This document shows, piece after piece, positions 7,950-16,080 of a stretch of DNA of 64,000 nt. The position numbers were made by a program, and so were the translations under genes. Source of the DNA: Myxococcota bacterium (GTDB lineage Bacteria > Myxococcota_A > UBA9160 > UBA6930); assembly GCA_028285625.1 (NCBI GenBank), contig JANQOX010000006.1, forward strand, positions 62,001 to 126,000, written 5' to 3'. The notes below the pieces were generated by a model. That model was given only the letters and a program-made list of their open reading frames with translations, searched no databases and had not been told where the DNA came from. Each line of letters starts with the position of its first letter. Within the stretch, counting starts at the first letter, position 1.

Positions 7950-9886
7950 ATTCCGGCCTGGCGAAGGCCTCCCAGGAAGCGATCGCGAACGGACGCTTCG
8001 GCGGTCGAGAGGAGGACGCGGACGGCCTCGAGGGTGAAGCCCGGCTGTGCAGCCAGCACCTCACGCGCCGCATCGCGGGACTCGCCAGCACGGCCCATCT
8101 CCGAGAGCGTGGCGGCGAGGAAGCAGAGACCGACCGGGCCATCCGGGCGGCGTTCGATCGTCCGTCGGGACCAGCGCTCGGCCTCCTCGAGCCGCCCCGC
8201 GCCGAAGTGCGCGAGCGCGATGAGCTGGAAGAAGACCCAGAGTTGGGGGTCCCGCGGGCTGAGGCGGATTCCGCGCTCGAGCGCCGCGATGGCCTCGTCG
8301 GAGCGGCCGGCGAGCGCAAGCGCGAAACCCAGCCAGTAGTAGGCGCGGGAGAAGCTCGGGTTGAGGTCGAGCGCCGTCTCGATGCTGGCGATCGCCTCCT
8401 CTTGCCGCTGGGTCAGGGTGTAGTGGCAGCCGGTCGCGATGTGGCTCCCCGGGTCCTGGTCGTCCAACGTCATGCATCGCCTCGCCGCTCGTGCGACGCC
8501 CGCGACCGATCGCGCCGGAGACGAGGTCGTCTGGTCGATCACGTCGTTGTAGTGCGACATGGCGAGGCCGTAGTTTGGCGACACGAACTGGGGGTCGAGC
8601 TCGATGGCACGCTCGAACCAGGCTCGCGCCGTAGCATTGTCGCCGTCTGCCGCGAAGAGCTCATGCCAGCCTCGATGGGTCCATTCCCAGGCTCCGAGGT
8701 TGGCAGGATCCCGGTGGACGATCCGCGCGAGCTCGGCCCGACCCAGTTCGGGATGGATGGCTCCCGTGATCGCCTCGGCGATCTCGTCCTGCAGGGCGAA
8801 GAGATCCTCGAGTCTGCGTTCGAACCGCTCGGACCAGAGCTGACGCCCGCTCGGCGCATCCACCAGCTCGGTTGCGATGCGGACACGGCTGTCGTCGCTT
8901 CGCACGCTGCCGCTCAGCAGATAGCGAGCGCCGAGCTCCTCCCCGATCCGACGTGGCGAGACGTGGCGACCCTCGTAGACCTGCGACGAGTTGCGGGAGA
9001 TCACCGGAAAACTGCGGAACCGGGAGAGGCGCGCGACCAGGTCTTCGACCATCCCGTCCGCGAGCCAGCGCGGCTCGGCCTCCGTTGCCGAGGACGCGAA
9101 CGAGAGCACGGCGATGGCCGGTCGGTCTCCGAAGCCGGGCTGCTCGGATGCCACCAGCTCCGAATCCGGGCTCGAGACCAGGTAGGCGCGCTCGTTCTCG
9201 ACGTCGGTTGCGAGGGGCTCGTACACCAGGTCGAGGTGCGCACGAACCTGCCTGTAGACCGCGTCCGAGAGACAGAGTCGTCCCGGCCGCGTTGCGCGCG
9301 CCAGTTCGTCCGCGAGCCGCGGCGCGTCGCCGGCGGGCCCGCCCGTCTCCAAGCGGACGTCGCCGAGATGGATGCCGACCCGGATCGCGCCCGGCGGCCT
9401 GGCGCCGAAGACGTCGAGTGCGCAGCGGACCGCCGCCAGTGCGCTGTCGAAGGTCCAGACACGGTGGTCCGGCCCGCGCTGCCAGCCAACGCCGCCGCGA
9501 TCTGGGGGGAGCGTGGAGGTGCCCTCGGAGTGTGGTCCGAGGATGCTGACGACGCAGCGGAGTCGCTCGCCCACGTCCTCGACCTCGACGGCGCCTCGGA
9601 GCCGGTAGCCGCGTCGCGGCACGGTCTCGATCCAGCTGTCGCCGTCGGCGCCGAGGACCTGGCGTAGGTCGCGCACGCGGTTCTTGAGCAGCGCAGGCGA
9701 CACGTGCGTGTCGGGCCATACCGCAGAGGTCAACTCCTCGCGGGTGAGGAGTCGCCCGGGGTGGTCGAGGAGGAATCGCAGCAGCGTCAGCGTCTTGGGG
9801 CGGAGCGGCAACTCCCGTCCGTCCCGCGACAACCGCCCCGCCTCCGCATCGAACTCGAACGGGGGGAATCGGAGGACCCGACCCAT
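7937..9886 (-). CDS. Winged-helix / cyclase-like / TolB-like / TPR regulator
   Basis: A 649-aa cytoplasmic-looking protein. An OmpR/PhoB-type winged helix at about 1-100 (LTREELTSAVWPD, ETVPRRGYRL) resembles CadC-type one-component regulators. Next is a region like a class III nucleotide-cyclase remnant (VGIHLGDVRLE, RLCLSDAVYRQVR) without evident catalytic aspartates. A TolB/FlgO-like domain follows (AIAVLSFAS to ELVDAPSGRQLWSERFER), then five or more TPRs to the end. No transmembrane segment is evident. I chose ATG 9886 rather than TTG 9901 because GGAG lies 8-11 bases upstream of it. It is divergent from the secreted beta-propeller gene, and the shared 89-bp gap holds a pho-box-like operator. 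Confidence 0.85.
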   Translation of the reverse strand: MGRVLRFPPFEFDAEAGRLSRDGRELPLRPKTLTLLRFLLDHPGRLLTREELTSAVWPDTHVSPALLKNRVRDLRQVLGADGDSWIETVPRRGYRLRGAVEVEDVGERLRCVVSILGPHSEGTSTLPPDRGGVGWQRGPDHRVWTFDSALAAVRCALDVFGARPPGAIRVGIHLGDVRLETGGPAGDAPRLADELARATRPGRLCLSDAVYRQVRAHLDLVYEPLATDVENERAYLVSSPDSELVASEQPGFGDRPAIAVLSFASSATEAEPRWLADGMVEDLVARLSRFRSFPVISRNSSQVYEGRHVSPRRIGEELGARYLLSGSVRSDDSRVRIATELVDAPSGRQLWSERFERRLEDLFALQDEIAEAITGAIHPELGRAELARIVHRDPANLGAWEWTHRGWHELFAADGDNATARAWFERAIELDPQFVSPNYGLAMSHYNDVIDQTTSSPARSVAGVARAARRCMTLDDQDPGSHIATGCHYTLTQRQEEAIASIETALDLNPSFSRAYYWLGFALALAGRSDEAIAALERGIRLSPRDPQLWVFFQLIALAHFGAGRLEEAERWSRRTIERRPDGPVGLCFLAATLSEMGRAGESRDAAREVLAAQPGFTLEAVRVLLSTAEASVRDRFLGGLRQAGIADA

Positions 9887-9902
9887 CGTTGCCTGCTCCA
9901 AC

Positions 9903-9931
9903 CGATACCGAATCGGTACCGCAACGGTACC
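9903..9931. promoter_or_regulatory. Three phased direct repeats, putative operator of the divergent regulator
   Basis: Three heptamers, CGATACC (9903-9909), CGGTACC (9914-9920) and CGGTACC (9925-9931), are each separated by 4 bp, an 11-bp period. OmpR/PhoB-type winged helices are known to bind tandem 7-bp direct repeats at 11-bp spacing, as in pho boxes. The site sits 17-45 bp upstream of the regulator's ATG and 45-73 bp upstream of the divergent propeller gene, so it could control both. Binding is inferred. Confidence 0.6.
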
Positions 9932-9975
9932 ACGGGGCGCATGGAGACCTGCGATCGTGCGGTGGGAGGCACCGC

Positions 9976-12213
9976 ATGCGACTCGCTGCTCCGATCACCG
10001 GCATCATTGCCCTGGCGATCCTCTTGCTGGCCCCAGACGCCCGGGCGTCGTTGGCGCCCGGGGACGTCCTGATCGCCAGCCCCGACGGCCAAGTGCTCCA
10101 TCTCGACCCGGCCTCCGGCGTCGTCACGACCTGGGCATCGGGCGGCCTCCTCTGTTCACCCGAGGACGTGGTCATCGCGCCCACGAGGCGCGTCTTCGTG
10201 CTCGATGGCTGCGCTTCCGCGATCGTCGAGATCCACCCGCTCACGGGTGCGCAGACGGCGCTACCCACCTCGGGCCCCTCGCTCGGCTACTCGTTCGGGC
10301 TCGGTCTCGAGGCCGCGGGGACGCTCCTGGTGGCCGGGGGGGCCGCGGGCAACGAGATCCTGCGATTCGATCCAGCGACGGGCGCCGGGAGCGTGGTCGC
10401 GACAGCGCCGTCCGGGACCTTCCTGCTCGACGTGGTCGCGGACGCCGGCGGCGACGTGCTGGTCTCGGGCCAGGGGCAGGGTGGGGGAGGGGTGTTGCTC
10501 CGGGTCGACCCGACTACGGGCGCACAGACCACGCTGGCGAGTGGCGCCCTCGTTGCCCACCTGGCGATCGAGCCCGACGGGAACCTCGTGGCACCGGCTT
10601 CGAGCGACGTGACCCGCACCACGCCCGTCTCGGGCGCGACGACGACGATCGCGTCCGGGCTGCCCGTCCAGCCATGGGGCATCGCCGTGGAGGAGGGGGG
10701 CGGACTGCTGGTCGGGATCGGTGGGGCGAACGAGGTGCGGCGTATCGATCCCGCGACGGGCGCCAGCGTGCTCGTCGCGAGCCTCGTGGCCTATCCCTCC
10801 GGCCTGGCGGTCGTCCCTCCGGCGCCCCCGCTTCGCGGGGGCAGCGTGCTCGCAGCGGACGACGTGCACGATGCGATCCTGGCCATCGATCCCGCGACGG
10901 GCGTGCAGTCGCTGGTCGTCGCGGACGTCGACGGGCTCGCGGCCATCGCCCTCGAGGGGAGCGATCTGCTCGCGGCCGCGGCATCGGACATCCTTCGAGT
11001 CGATCCCACGTCGGCGGCCGCGACCGTCGTCACGAGCTTCTTCTCGCTCCTACCGAGTGATCTGGACCTCCATCCGGATGGCGAACTGGTCGTCACGGGC
11101 TCGGTCCGGACGGGCCATCCATTCGATCCCTTCACCCCGATCGACCACGGATCCGTCTACTTCGTCGACCCCCAGACCGGGAGCCAGCAGCTCGTCACGG
11201 GTGAGGTCACCGGCCCGGATGCCTTTGGCCCGGGTGCAGGGGTCGCCGTCGAGCCGAACGGATCCATCCTCGTCTCGCACCTCGAACGCATCGATCTGAT
11301 CTTCGGCTGGGACACCCTGGAGCCTGGCATCACGCGGATCGTGCCCACCACGGGCCAGGTCGACACCGTCGCTGAGGGGCCGCCCTTCGTGACTCTTGGC
11401 GGCATCACCTACTACGACGCCGATCCGGCCCTCGACTCGTACGTGCTCGTGGCCGATCAGCATGCGGCGACGGGACCGTTCGATCCCGACGTCTTCTCGG
11501 TGGAGTGGTTCTTCGGGACCGTGGGCAATCCCATCCCCGAGTCGAGCGATTGCGGGCCGCGGGACGTCGCGATGGCTGCGGACGGCGGGGCCTACGTCGC
11601 CGGGGCCTGCGGCCGGCTGCTCTATGTCGACCCGAACCTGACCGGCTACGCGACGGTCTCGGCAGACGCGATGCTCGCGAGCCCCCGTCGCCTGGCGGTC
11701 GTGCCGCCGGAGTGCGGGGATGGCCGCGACAACGACGGAGACGGCCAGGCCGACTACCCCGACGACCCCGGCTGCGCGAGCGCGGACGACCTGCGCGAGA
11801 CCGATCCGGGCCTCGCCTGCGACGACGGCCTCGACAACGATGGCGACGGGCGCGCAGACTTCGATCCGGTCACTTGGGCCGACCCCGGCGGCGTGGGCAG
11901 CTTCGCCGCGGGAAGCGGCGACCCGGGTTGTCGCAGCCCCGGCTCCGCCCGTGAGGATCCCCAGTGCCAGAATGGCGTGGACGACGGCGATGCCGACCCT
12001 GCACTCGACTACGACGGAGGCGCTTCGCACAACGGAGGTGTCGCCCTCGGGACGCCGGATCCCCAGTGCGCCGGCAAGCCCTGGCGGAATGCGGAGGGGC
12101 GGTCGAGCGCCTGCGGGCTCGGCGCCGAACTCACCTGGGCCGTGCCACTGCTGGCTTGGGTGCGCCGCGGCATTCGCAGGGCGCGTGGTGGCGTCATCGC
12201 TGCTCGGCCGTGA
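9976..12213 (+). CDS. Secreted beta-propeller protein with DNDGDG repeats and C-terminal sorting-like tail
   Basis: A 745-aa exported protein starting at ATG 9976 with GGGAGG upstream. Signal peptide at residues 1-27 or so (LAILLLAPDARAS). About 12 blade-like repeats follow, many with [LI]DPATG or a variant, as in NHL/SMP-30-like propellers. Two Asp-rich calcium-binding units (RDNDGDGQADYPDDPGC and LDNDGDGRADFD) resemble thrombospondin type 3 repeats. The C-terminus, ACGLGAELTWAVPLLAWVRR then Arg-rich, has the Cys/Gly, hydrophobic helix and Arg-cluster layout of MYXO-CTERM-like surface-sorting tails. It is probably cell-surface or secreted; the ligand is unknown. It is probably controlled by the divergent regulator. 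Confidence 0.8.
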   Translation: MRLAAPITGIIALAILLLAPDARASLAPGDVLIASPDGQVLHLDPASGVVTTWASGGLLCSPEDVVIAPTRRVFVLDGCASAIVEIHPLTGAQTALPTSGPSLGYSFGLGLEAAGTLLVAGGAAGNEILRFDPATGAGSVVATAPSGTFLLDVVADAGGDVLVSGQGQGGGGVLLRVDPTTGAQTTLASGALVAHLAIEPDGNLVAPASSDVTRTTPVSGATTTIASGLPVQPWGIAVEEGGGLLVGIGGANEVRRIDPATGASVLVASLVAYPSGLAVVPPAPPLRGGSVLAADDVHDAILAIDPATGVQSLVVADVDGLAAIALEGSDLLAAAASDILRVDPTSAAATVVTSFFSLLPSDLDLHPDGELVVTGSVRTGHPFDPFTPIDHGSVYFVDPQTGSQQLVTGEVTGPDAFGPGAGVAVEPNGSILVSHLERIDLIFGWDTLEPGITRIVPTTGQVDTVAEGPPFVTLGGITYYDADPALDSYVLVADQHAATGPFDPDVFSVEWFFGTVGNPIPESSDCGPRDVAMAADGGAYVAGACGRLLYVDPNLTGYATVSADAMLASPRRLAVVPPECGDGRDNDGDGQADYPDDPGCASADDLRETDPGLACDDGLDNDGDGRADFDPVTWADPGGVGSFAAGSGDPGCRSPGSAREDPQCQNGVDDGDADPALDYDGGASHNGGVALGTPDPQCAGKPWRNAEGRSSACGLGAELTWAVPLLAWVRRGIRRARGGVIAARP

Positions 12214-12253
12214 ACGGCCAGGTGTGGGGCCCCGGAGGTGGCCCCACCAAGCC

Positions 12254-12329
12254 TGGCGCTCCCTACGGGAGTCGAACCCGTGTTTCAGCCTTGAGAGGGC
12301 CGCGTCCTAGGCCACTAGACGAAGGGAGC
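12254..12329 (-). tRNA. tRNA-Glu (anticodon CTC)
   Basis: Read on the minus strand, a full cloverleaf forms: acceptor GCTCCCT pairs with AGGGAGC, D-arm GTC/GAC, anticodon stem CGGCC/GGCTG with loop CTCTCAA (anticodon CTC, codon GAG), T-arm ACGGG-TTCGACT-CCCGT, discriminator G and encoded CCA at 12254-12256. Length is 76 nt with CCA. Overall layout matches bacterial tRNA-Glu (for example the TCGTCTAG D-region). Confidence 0.95.
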
Positions 12330-12459
12330 GCTGAGGAGGGCGGAGGCTAGCGGGCGCGATTCCGGCGTGTCAAACGCGCTCTCCCGGCTCCCCACGCCCC
12401 GATTGCCTTCTCCTGCGGCGGTGCTCGGGGCGCCGCGCCCTGGGCCCGATCGCTGCGCA

Positions 12460-12478
12460 GGTGACGCAGACTGTCACC
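12460..12478. promoter_or_regulatory. Inverted repeat, candidate enhancer for an NtrC-family activator
   Basis: GGTGAC-N7-GTCACC lies about 145 bp upstream of the sigma-54 -24 box, the distance range used by enhancer-binding activators such as PilR. A further GTGAC lies near 12531. No activator gene is in the window, so the assignment is positional only. Confidence 0.35.
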
Positions 12479-12621
12479 GCGAAGCGCGTTGTCGTCACTC
12501 GTGCAGCGGCTGGTGCCGTTGGCGCGCGCCTGTGACCGGGCACACGCGAAAACGAAGAACCGCGGCCACGCCTTCAGTCCGCGGCGTCGGTTGCCGATGG
12601 GTGTGGGGTCCGAGCCGCAGC

Positions 12622-12637
12622 TGGCACGCCGGTTGCT
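12622..12637 (+). promoter_or_regulatory. Sigma-54 (-24/-12) promoter of pilA
   Basis: TGGCACGCCGGTTGCT matches the consensus TGGCACG-N4-TTGCW at every position, with GG and GC 10 bp apart. Expected transcription start is near 12648, giving a 5' leader of about 97 nt before ATG 12745. Sigma-54 with PilR control of pilA is known in Pseudomonas and Myxococcus. Confidence 0.85.
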
Positions 12638-12744
12638 ACATGGCTCGGTCGAACGCCAAACCGAGCGAGCCGAAACCGATGGTGGAGGCACGGGGCGCAC
12701 GGAGCGCCGCGACTGATCCGCTCGGAGTGAGGAGACAAGCCAAG

Positions 12745-13320
12745 ATGCGTAAGCTTCACACGCGCAAGGGCGGCTTCACGCTCATCGAGTTGATGATCGT
12801 GGTCGCCATCATCGGGATCCTGGCGGCCATCGCCATCCCGAACTTCCTGCGGTTCCAGCTCCGCTCCCGCGTGGGCGAGGGCAAGACCAACATCGCCGCC
12901 ATTCGTACGGCGCAGGAAGGCTACAACGCAGAGTACGGTACCTACGTGGGTGCGCCTCCGGCCCCGGCCACGGGTACGCCTAGCAACGCCAAGCGGATCT
13001 GGCCGGCGACGCCTCCGGGCTTCGACACCGTCGGTTGGTTCCCCGAGGGCGAGGTGTACTACAACTACTCCGTCATCACCGGTGTTGCCGGTGGTCCGGT
13101 GTACACCATCGAGGCCTGGTCGGACATCGACGCCGACACGAACTTCAACAGCTGGGGCTATGTGCACGCCCTGCCGGGTGCGACCGCAGGTCTCGCCGGC
13201 GGTGTGACCATGGGCGCCGTGTGCGCCGCCACGGGTACCTACAACGGTATCACGATGGCGCCCGACCTCGTGAACACCACGGGTCCGTGCTCGAACCAGG
13301 ACGGCCAGAGCGTCTTCTAG
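12745..13320 (+). CDS. pilA: Type IV major pilin
   Basis: A 191-aa class IVa prepilin. The leader MRKLHTRKGG is followed by the mature N-terminus FTLIELMIVVAIIGILAA, with the invariant Glu5 and cleavage after Gly10 by PilD (encoded at 16878). The conserved hydrophobic helix runs to about residue 36 and the globular head follows. A C-terminal Cys pair (AVCAATG and GPCSNQ) probably forms the D-region disulfide. ATG 12745 has AGGAG at 12729-12733. It is driven by the sigma-54 promoter and followed by a strong hairpin, so it is probably expressed above its downstream neighbours. Confidence 0.95.
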   Translation: MRKLHTRKGGFTLIELMIVVAIIGILAAIAIPNFLRFQLRSRVGEGKTNIAAIRTAQEGYNAEYGTYVGAPPAPATGTPSNAKRIWPATPPGFDTVGWFPEGEVYYNYSVITGVAGGPVYTIEAWSDIDADTNFNSWGYVHALPGATAGLAGGVTMGAVCAATGTYNGITMAPDLVNTTGPCSNQDGQSVF

Positions 13321-13342
13321 CCACCTGGTGAACCGTCCGAAC

Positions 13343-13372
13343 GGGGCGGGAGGGCTTCGGTCCTCCCGCCCC
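13343..13372 (+). terminator. GC hairpin with UUCG tetraloop after pilA
   Basis: An 11-bp GC stem (13343-13353 with 13362-13372) is extended by a G-T and a C-G pair closing a TTCG tetraloop at 13356-13359. No T-run follows. It lies 22 bp after the pilA stop and 24 bp before the next pilin-like gene, so it may act as a partial terminator or 3' stabiliser. Confidence 0.6.
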
Positions 13373-13396
13373 CTTCACGTCCCCACGGAGGGTGTG

Positions 13397-13996
13397 ATGC
13401 ACGAGATCGAACGACATGGGCAGGGTGGCTTCACCCTGATCGAGCTGATGGTCACGGTCGCGTTGATCGGAATTCTCTCCGCCACCGCCATCACGAGCTT
13501 CTCTTTCCTTCAGCTGCGTTCGCGCCGGGGCGAGGCCTCGGCCAACCTGGCCGCCATCCGCACGCACCAGCTGTCCTACTTCCACGAGACCGGCGCCTAC
13601 GTGCCGGCACCGCCGTCGCCGTTCTGGGGCGCCCTGGGCCCGAAGCAGAACTGGCACACCGGGCGCGGCACGTTCTCGCCCATCCCCAACGTGGGCTTCG
13701 ACATCCTCGCCTTCCAGCCCGAGGGCGGGACCTTCTACGACTACGACACCAATGCCATCAGCGGCGCCAACGGTTGGGCCTTCACGGCCGCGGCCTATGG
13801 CGATGCAGATCAGGACGGATCGGTGTCGGCCTTCGTGTACCTGCACCCGGACTCGGCCGGGGCCCTGCTGCCGAGCCTGCTGGGCCCGCCGTTCACCATG
13901 GCCTGGGAGCCCACCACCTGCGACACGATCATCAACACGGTCGCGCAGGTCCCGTGGCAGACGGGTTGCGGTTTCCCCACGGCAGACGACTACTAG
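13397..13996 (+). CDS. Second type IV pilin-like protein
   Basis: A 199-aa prepilin paralogue of the preceding gene. The leader MHEIERHGQGG precedes FTLIELMVTVALIGILSATA with Glu5, and both proteins share LRSR and NLAAIRT motifs after the helix and a head region with PEGG/PEGE and Y/D-rich segments. A Cys pair near the C-terminus (TTCDT and TGCGF) matches the pilin D-region. ATG 13397 has GGAGGG 5 bp upstream; a longer frame from 13328 lacks the pilin leader pattern. It could be a minor pilin, an alternate major pilin or an evolving duplicate. Separation from pilA by a strong hairpin suggests lower expression. Confidence 0.85.
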   Translation: MHEIERHGQGGFTLIELMVTVALIGILSATAITSFSFLQLRSRRGEASANLAAIRTHQLSYFHETGAYVPAPPSPFWGALGPKQNWHTGRGTFSPIPNVGFDILAFQPEGGTFYDYDTNAISGANGWAFTAAAYGDADQDGSVSAFVYLHPDSAGALLPSLLGPPFTMAWEPTTCDTIINTVAQVPWQTGCGFPTADDY

Positions 13997-14143
13997 ACCG
14001 GTCGCCTCGCGCTCGGGGCGCTGCACTCTTCACCGCGCAGCCGCTGCTCAAGTCCAGCGGAATCGCATCCGAAACAGACCCCAAGGCCGCGCTCGCGCGG
14101 CCCCTTGGCGGCCGGTCGACGGCCGCGAATGGAGGAGAGGGGT

Positions 14144-15073
14144 TTGATCGGCAAGGGATGGATCGCGCCCGTCGCGCTGCTGCTCTTCGCGACGTCGGCC
14201 TTCGCCGTTCACGGTCGGATCGAGATCCAGAAGCGCGCCGACCTGGGCACGCCTTTCGTGCCGCGCCCCGAGGTCGCGCGCCTCAGCTCGATGGGCTTCC
14301 ACACCGCCCTCGCCGACTTCTACTGGCTGCAGGCGGTGCAGATCGTCGGCGCCTCGCAGAAGCCGGAAGAAGAGGGCACGGTCCTCGGCCGCTTCATCGA
14401 CGTGGTGACCACGGTCGATCCCTGGGTGGGCCACCCCTACCGCTTCGCCGCGGTCTGGCTCACCGGAAGCGAGGCCGACGTCCGCCACGCCAACATGCTG
14501 CTGGAGCGGTCGACCGCCTACCACCCGGACGATTGGCGCAACGCCTTCTACCTGGGATTCAACCACTTCTACTACCTGGAACAGCCCGACGAGGCGGCCC
14601 AGTGGATCGAGCGCGCGGCCCGGCTGCCGGACTCGCCCGAGTATCTGGTCGGGCTCGCAGCGCGGCTGCGTGCCGGTCACGCGGGCCTCGACGTGGCCGC
14701 GGGACTGATCCAGGAGCTTGCCCAGGAGACGGCCGATCCCTACGAGCGGGCCGAGTTCGAGAAGATGCTCGAAGAGATCCACACCGAGCGGCTCGCGCGC
14801 ATGCTCGACCGCGCTCGCGCGAAGTATCGGGAGCGCCACGGCCGCGACATCGCGCGCGTCGCCGACCTGGCCGGGCCCGATGGCGTGCTGCGCCGTCTGC
14901 CGCGTGAACCGCACGGCTGGGAGTGGGAGATCGACGCCGAGACCGGCGAGATCGTGTCGAGCTGGTACGGCGAGCGCTACCGGCTGCACTCCGACCCCGA
15001 GGCCCGAGCACAGATCGATGGGTGGCGGGTCTCCCCCGAAGAGCCGACGACGACGGAGGGAAGCGAGTCGTGA
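14144..15073 (+). CDS. TPR-like envelope protein in the M. xanthus pilG position
   Basis: A 309-aa protein with an N-terminal membrane anchor or signal (GWIAPVALLLFATSAFAVHG) and helical repeats with TPR character (DDWRNAFYLGFNHFYYLEQ, AAQWIERAARLPDSPEY). I chose TTG 14144 because GGAGG at 14131-14135 lies 8 bp upstream; an ATG at 14129, in frame, has no good ribosome site. It overlaps the ABC ATPase gene by GTGA. In M. xanthus the gene between pilA and pilH is pilG, needed for pilus export; equivalence here rests on position, since I cannot align the sequences. Confidence 0.7.
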   Translation: MIGKGWIAPVALLLFATSAFAVHGRIEIQKRADLGTPFVPRPEVARLSSMGFHTALADFYWLQAVQIVGASQKPEEEGTVLGRFIDVVTTVDPWVGHPYRFAAVWLTGSEADVRHANMLLERSTAYHPDDWRNAFYLGFNHFYYLEQPDEAAQWIERAARLPDSPEYLVGLAARLRAGHAGLDVAAGLIQELAQETADPYERAEFEKMLEEIHTERLARMLDRARAKYRERHGRDIARVADLAGPDGVLRRLPREPHGWEWEIDAETGEIVSSWYGERYRLHSDPEARAQIDGWRVSPEEPTTTEGSES

Positions 15074-16080
15074 CGGAGACGGTGAAGGGCAACGACCCCG
15101 GGGAGCGCGGGGCGCAGCCGGAAGAGGTGATCCGGGTCGAGGGCCTGGCGAAGGACTTTCGACCCGGGTTCGGACTGGTCCGCAAGCGGGTGCTGCACGG
15201 CATCACGTTCTCGGTGCGCCGGGGCGAGGTGTTCGGGTTCGTCGGACCCAACGGTGCGGGCAAGACCACGACGCTCAAGGTGCTGATGGGCCTGATCCAC
15301 CCTCAGGAAGGCCGCGCGACCATTCTCGGCCACGACATCCGCGAGAGCGCGTTCCGGCGCCACATCGGCTTCCTGCCCGAGAACCCCTACTTCTACGACT
15401 ATCTCACGGGTCGTGAGTTCCTCGACTTCTATGCGCGGGTGTCCGGTGTGACCAAGGCCGACCGCCCGGCTCGCATCGAACGTCTGCTCGACGACGTCGG
15501 ACTCACCCATGCGGGTTCCGAGCGCCTGCGGGGCTACTCGAAGGGCATGCTTCAGCGCATCGGCATCGCCCAGGCGATCGTCCACGATCCCGAGATCGTA
15601 TTCCTCGACGAGCCCATGAGCGGACTCGACCCCATCGGCCGCAAGGAGATCCGCGACCTGATCCTGCGGCTCAACGCCGAGGGCAAGACGATCTTCATGA
15701 ACACGCACATCCTCTCCGACGTGGAGATGGTGTGTCACCGGGTGGCGATCCTGGTGAAGGGCCGCATCCGCTGGGTCGGGGGTGCCGCGGACTTCCGCGA
15801 AGCCGACGGAGGCGGCGCCGACGTGGTGCTGTCGCGCGTGCCGCCCGACATCGTCGCCGCCATGGAGGACGCATTCGGCACCGGCTTCCGGGGGCAGGGC
15901 GACCGCATCGAAGTGCGCGTGCCCGAGAAGCGGCTGCCGGACCTGCTGCGGCTCTCGCTCGACGGCGGCGCCGAGGTGGTGTCCGTCACCCCCCATCGTC
16001 AGTCGCTCGAGTCGCTGTTCGTGGACACGGTGCACGATGCCGAAGCCCTCGACCCGACCGCCGTGGAGGAGTCCCGATGA
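15070..16080 (+). CDS. pilH: ABC transporter ATP-binding protein (M. xanthus PilH position)
   Basis: A 336-aa ATPase. Walker A GPNGAGKT near residue 62, Q-loop position occupied by [13 protein letters not shown], signature [12 protein letters not shown], Walker [14 protein letters not shown] and the switch His in MNTHILSD are all intact. The Q-loop reads FLPENP, where many family members have Q or E. The C-terminal ~90 residues form the accessory domain usual in multidrug-type ABC ATPases. The GTG start overlaps the previous stop (GTGA), and the gene overlaps the permease by ATGA. The symbol follows the myxobacterial pilA-G-H-I-D cluster and not the Pseudomonas chemotaxis gene of the same name. 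Confidence 0.85.
   Translation: MTETVKGNDPGERGAQPEEVIRVEGLAKDFRPGFGLVRKRVLHGITFSVRRGEVFGFVGPNGAGKTTTLKVLMGLIHPQEGRATILGHDIRESAFRRHIGFLPENPYFYDYLTGREFLDFYARVSGVTKADRPARIERLLDDVGLTHAGSERLRGYSKGMLQRIGIAQAIVHDPEIVFLDEPMSGLDPIGRKEIRDLILRLNAEGKTIFMNTHILSDVEMVCHRVAILVKGRIRWVGGAADFREADGGGADVVLSRVPPDIVAAMEDAFGTGFRGQGDRIEVRVPEKRLPDLLRLSLDGGAEVVSVTPHRQSLESLFVDTVHDAEALDPTAVEESR

Larger units (their letters stand above)
12330..12744 (+). other. 415-bp pilA leader region, no gene seen
   Basis: Open frames here lack coding character or a recognisable product. The region between tRNA-Glu and pilA holds a sigma-54 promoter, an upstream inverted repeat and a probable 5' untranslated region of about 95 nt with the Shine-Dalgarno AGGAG at 12729-12733. 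Confidence 0.6.

Noticed and set aside
7777-9667. 630-codon plus-strand frame opposite the winged-helix regulator
   Set aside because: Antisense to a protein with clear domains, and starts in the hairpin array.
12347-12700. Minus-strand 117-codon frame upstream of pilA
   Set aside because: It runs through the sigma-54 promoter and has no domain; better seen as regulatory DNA.
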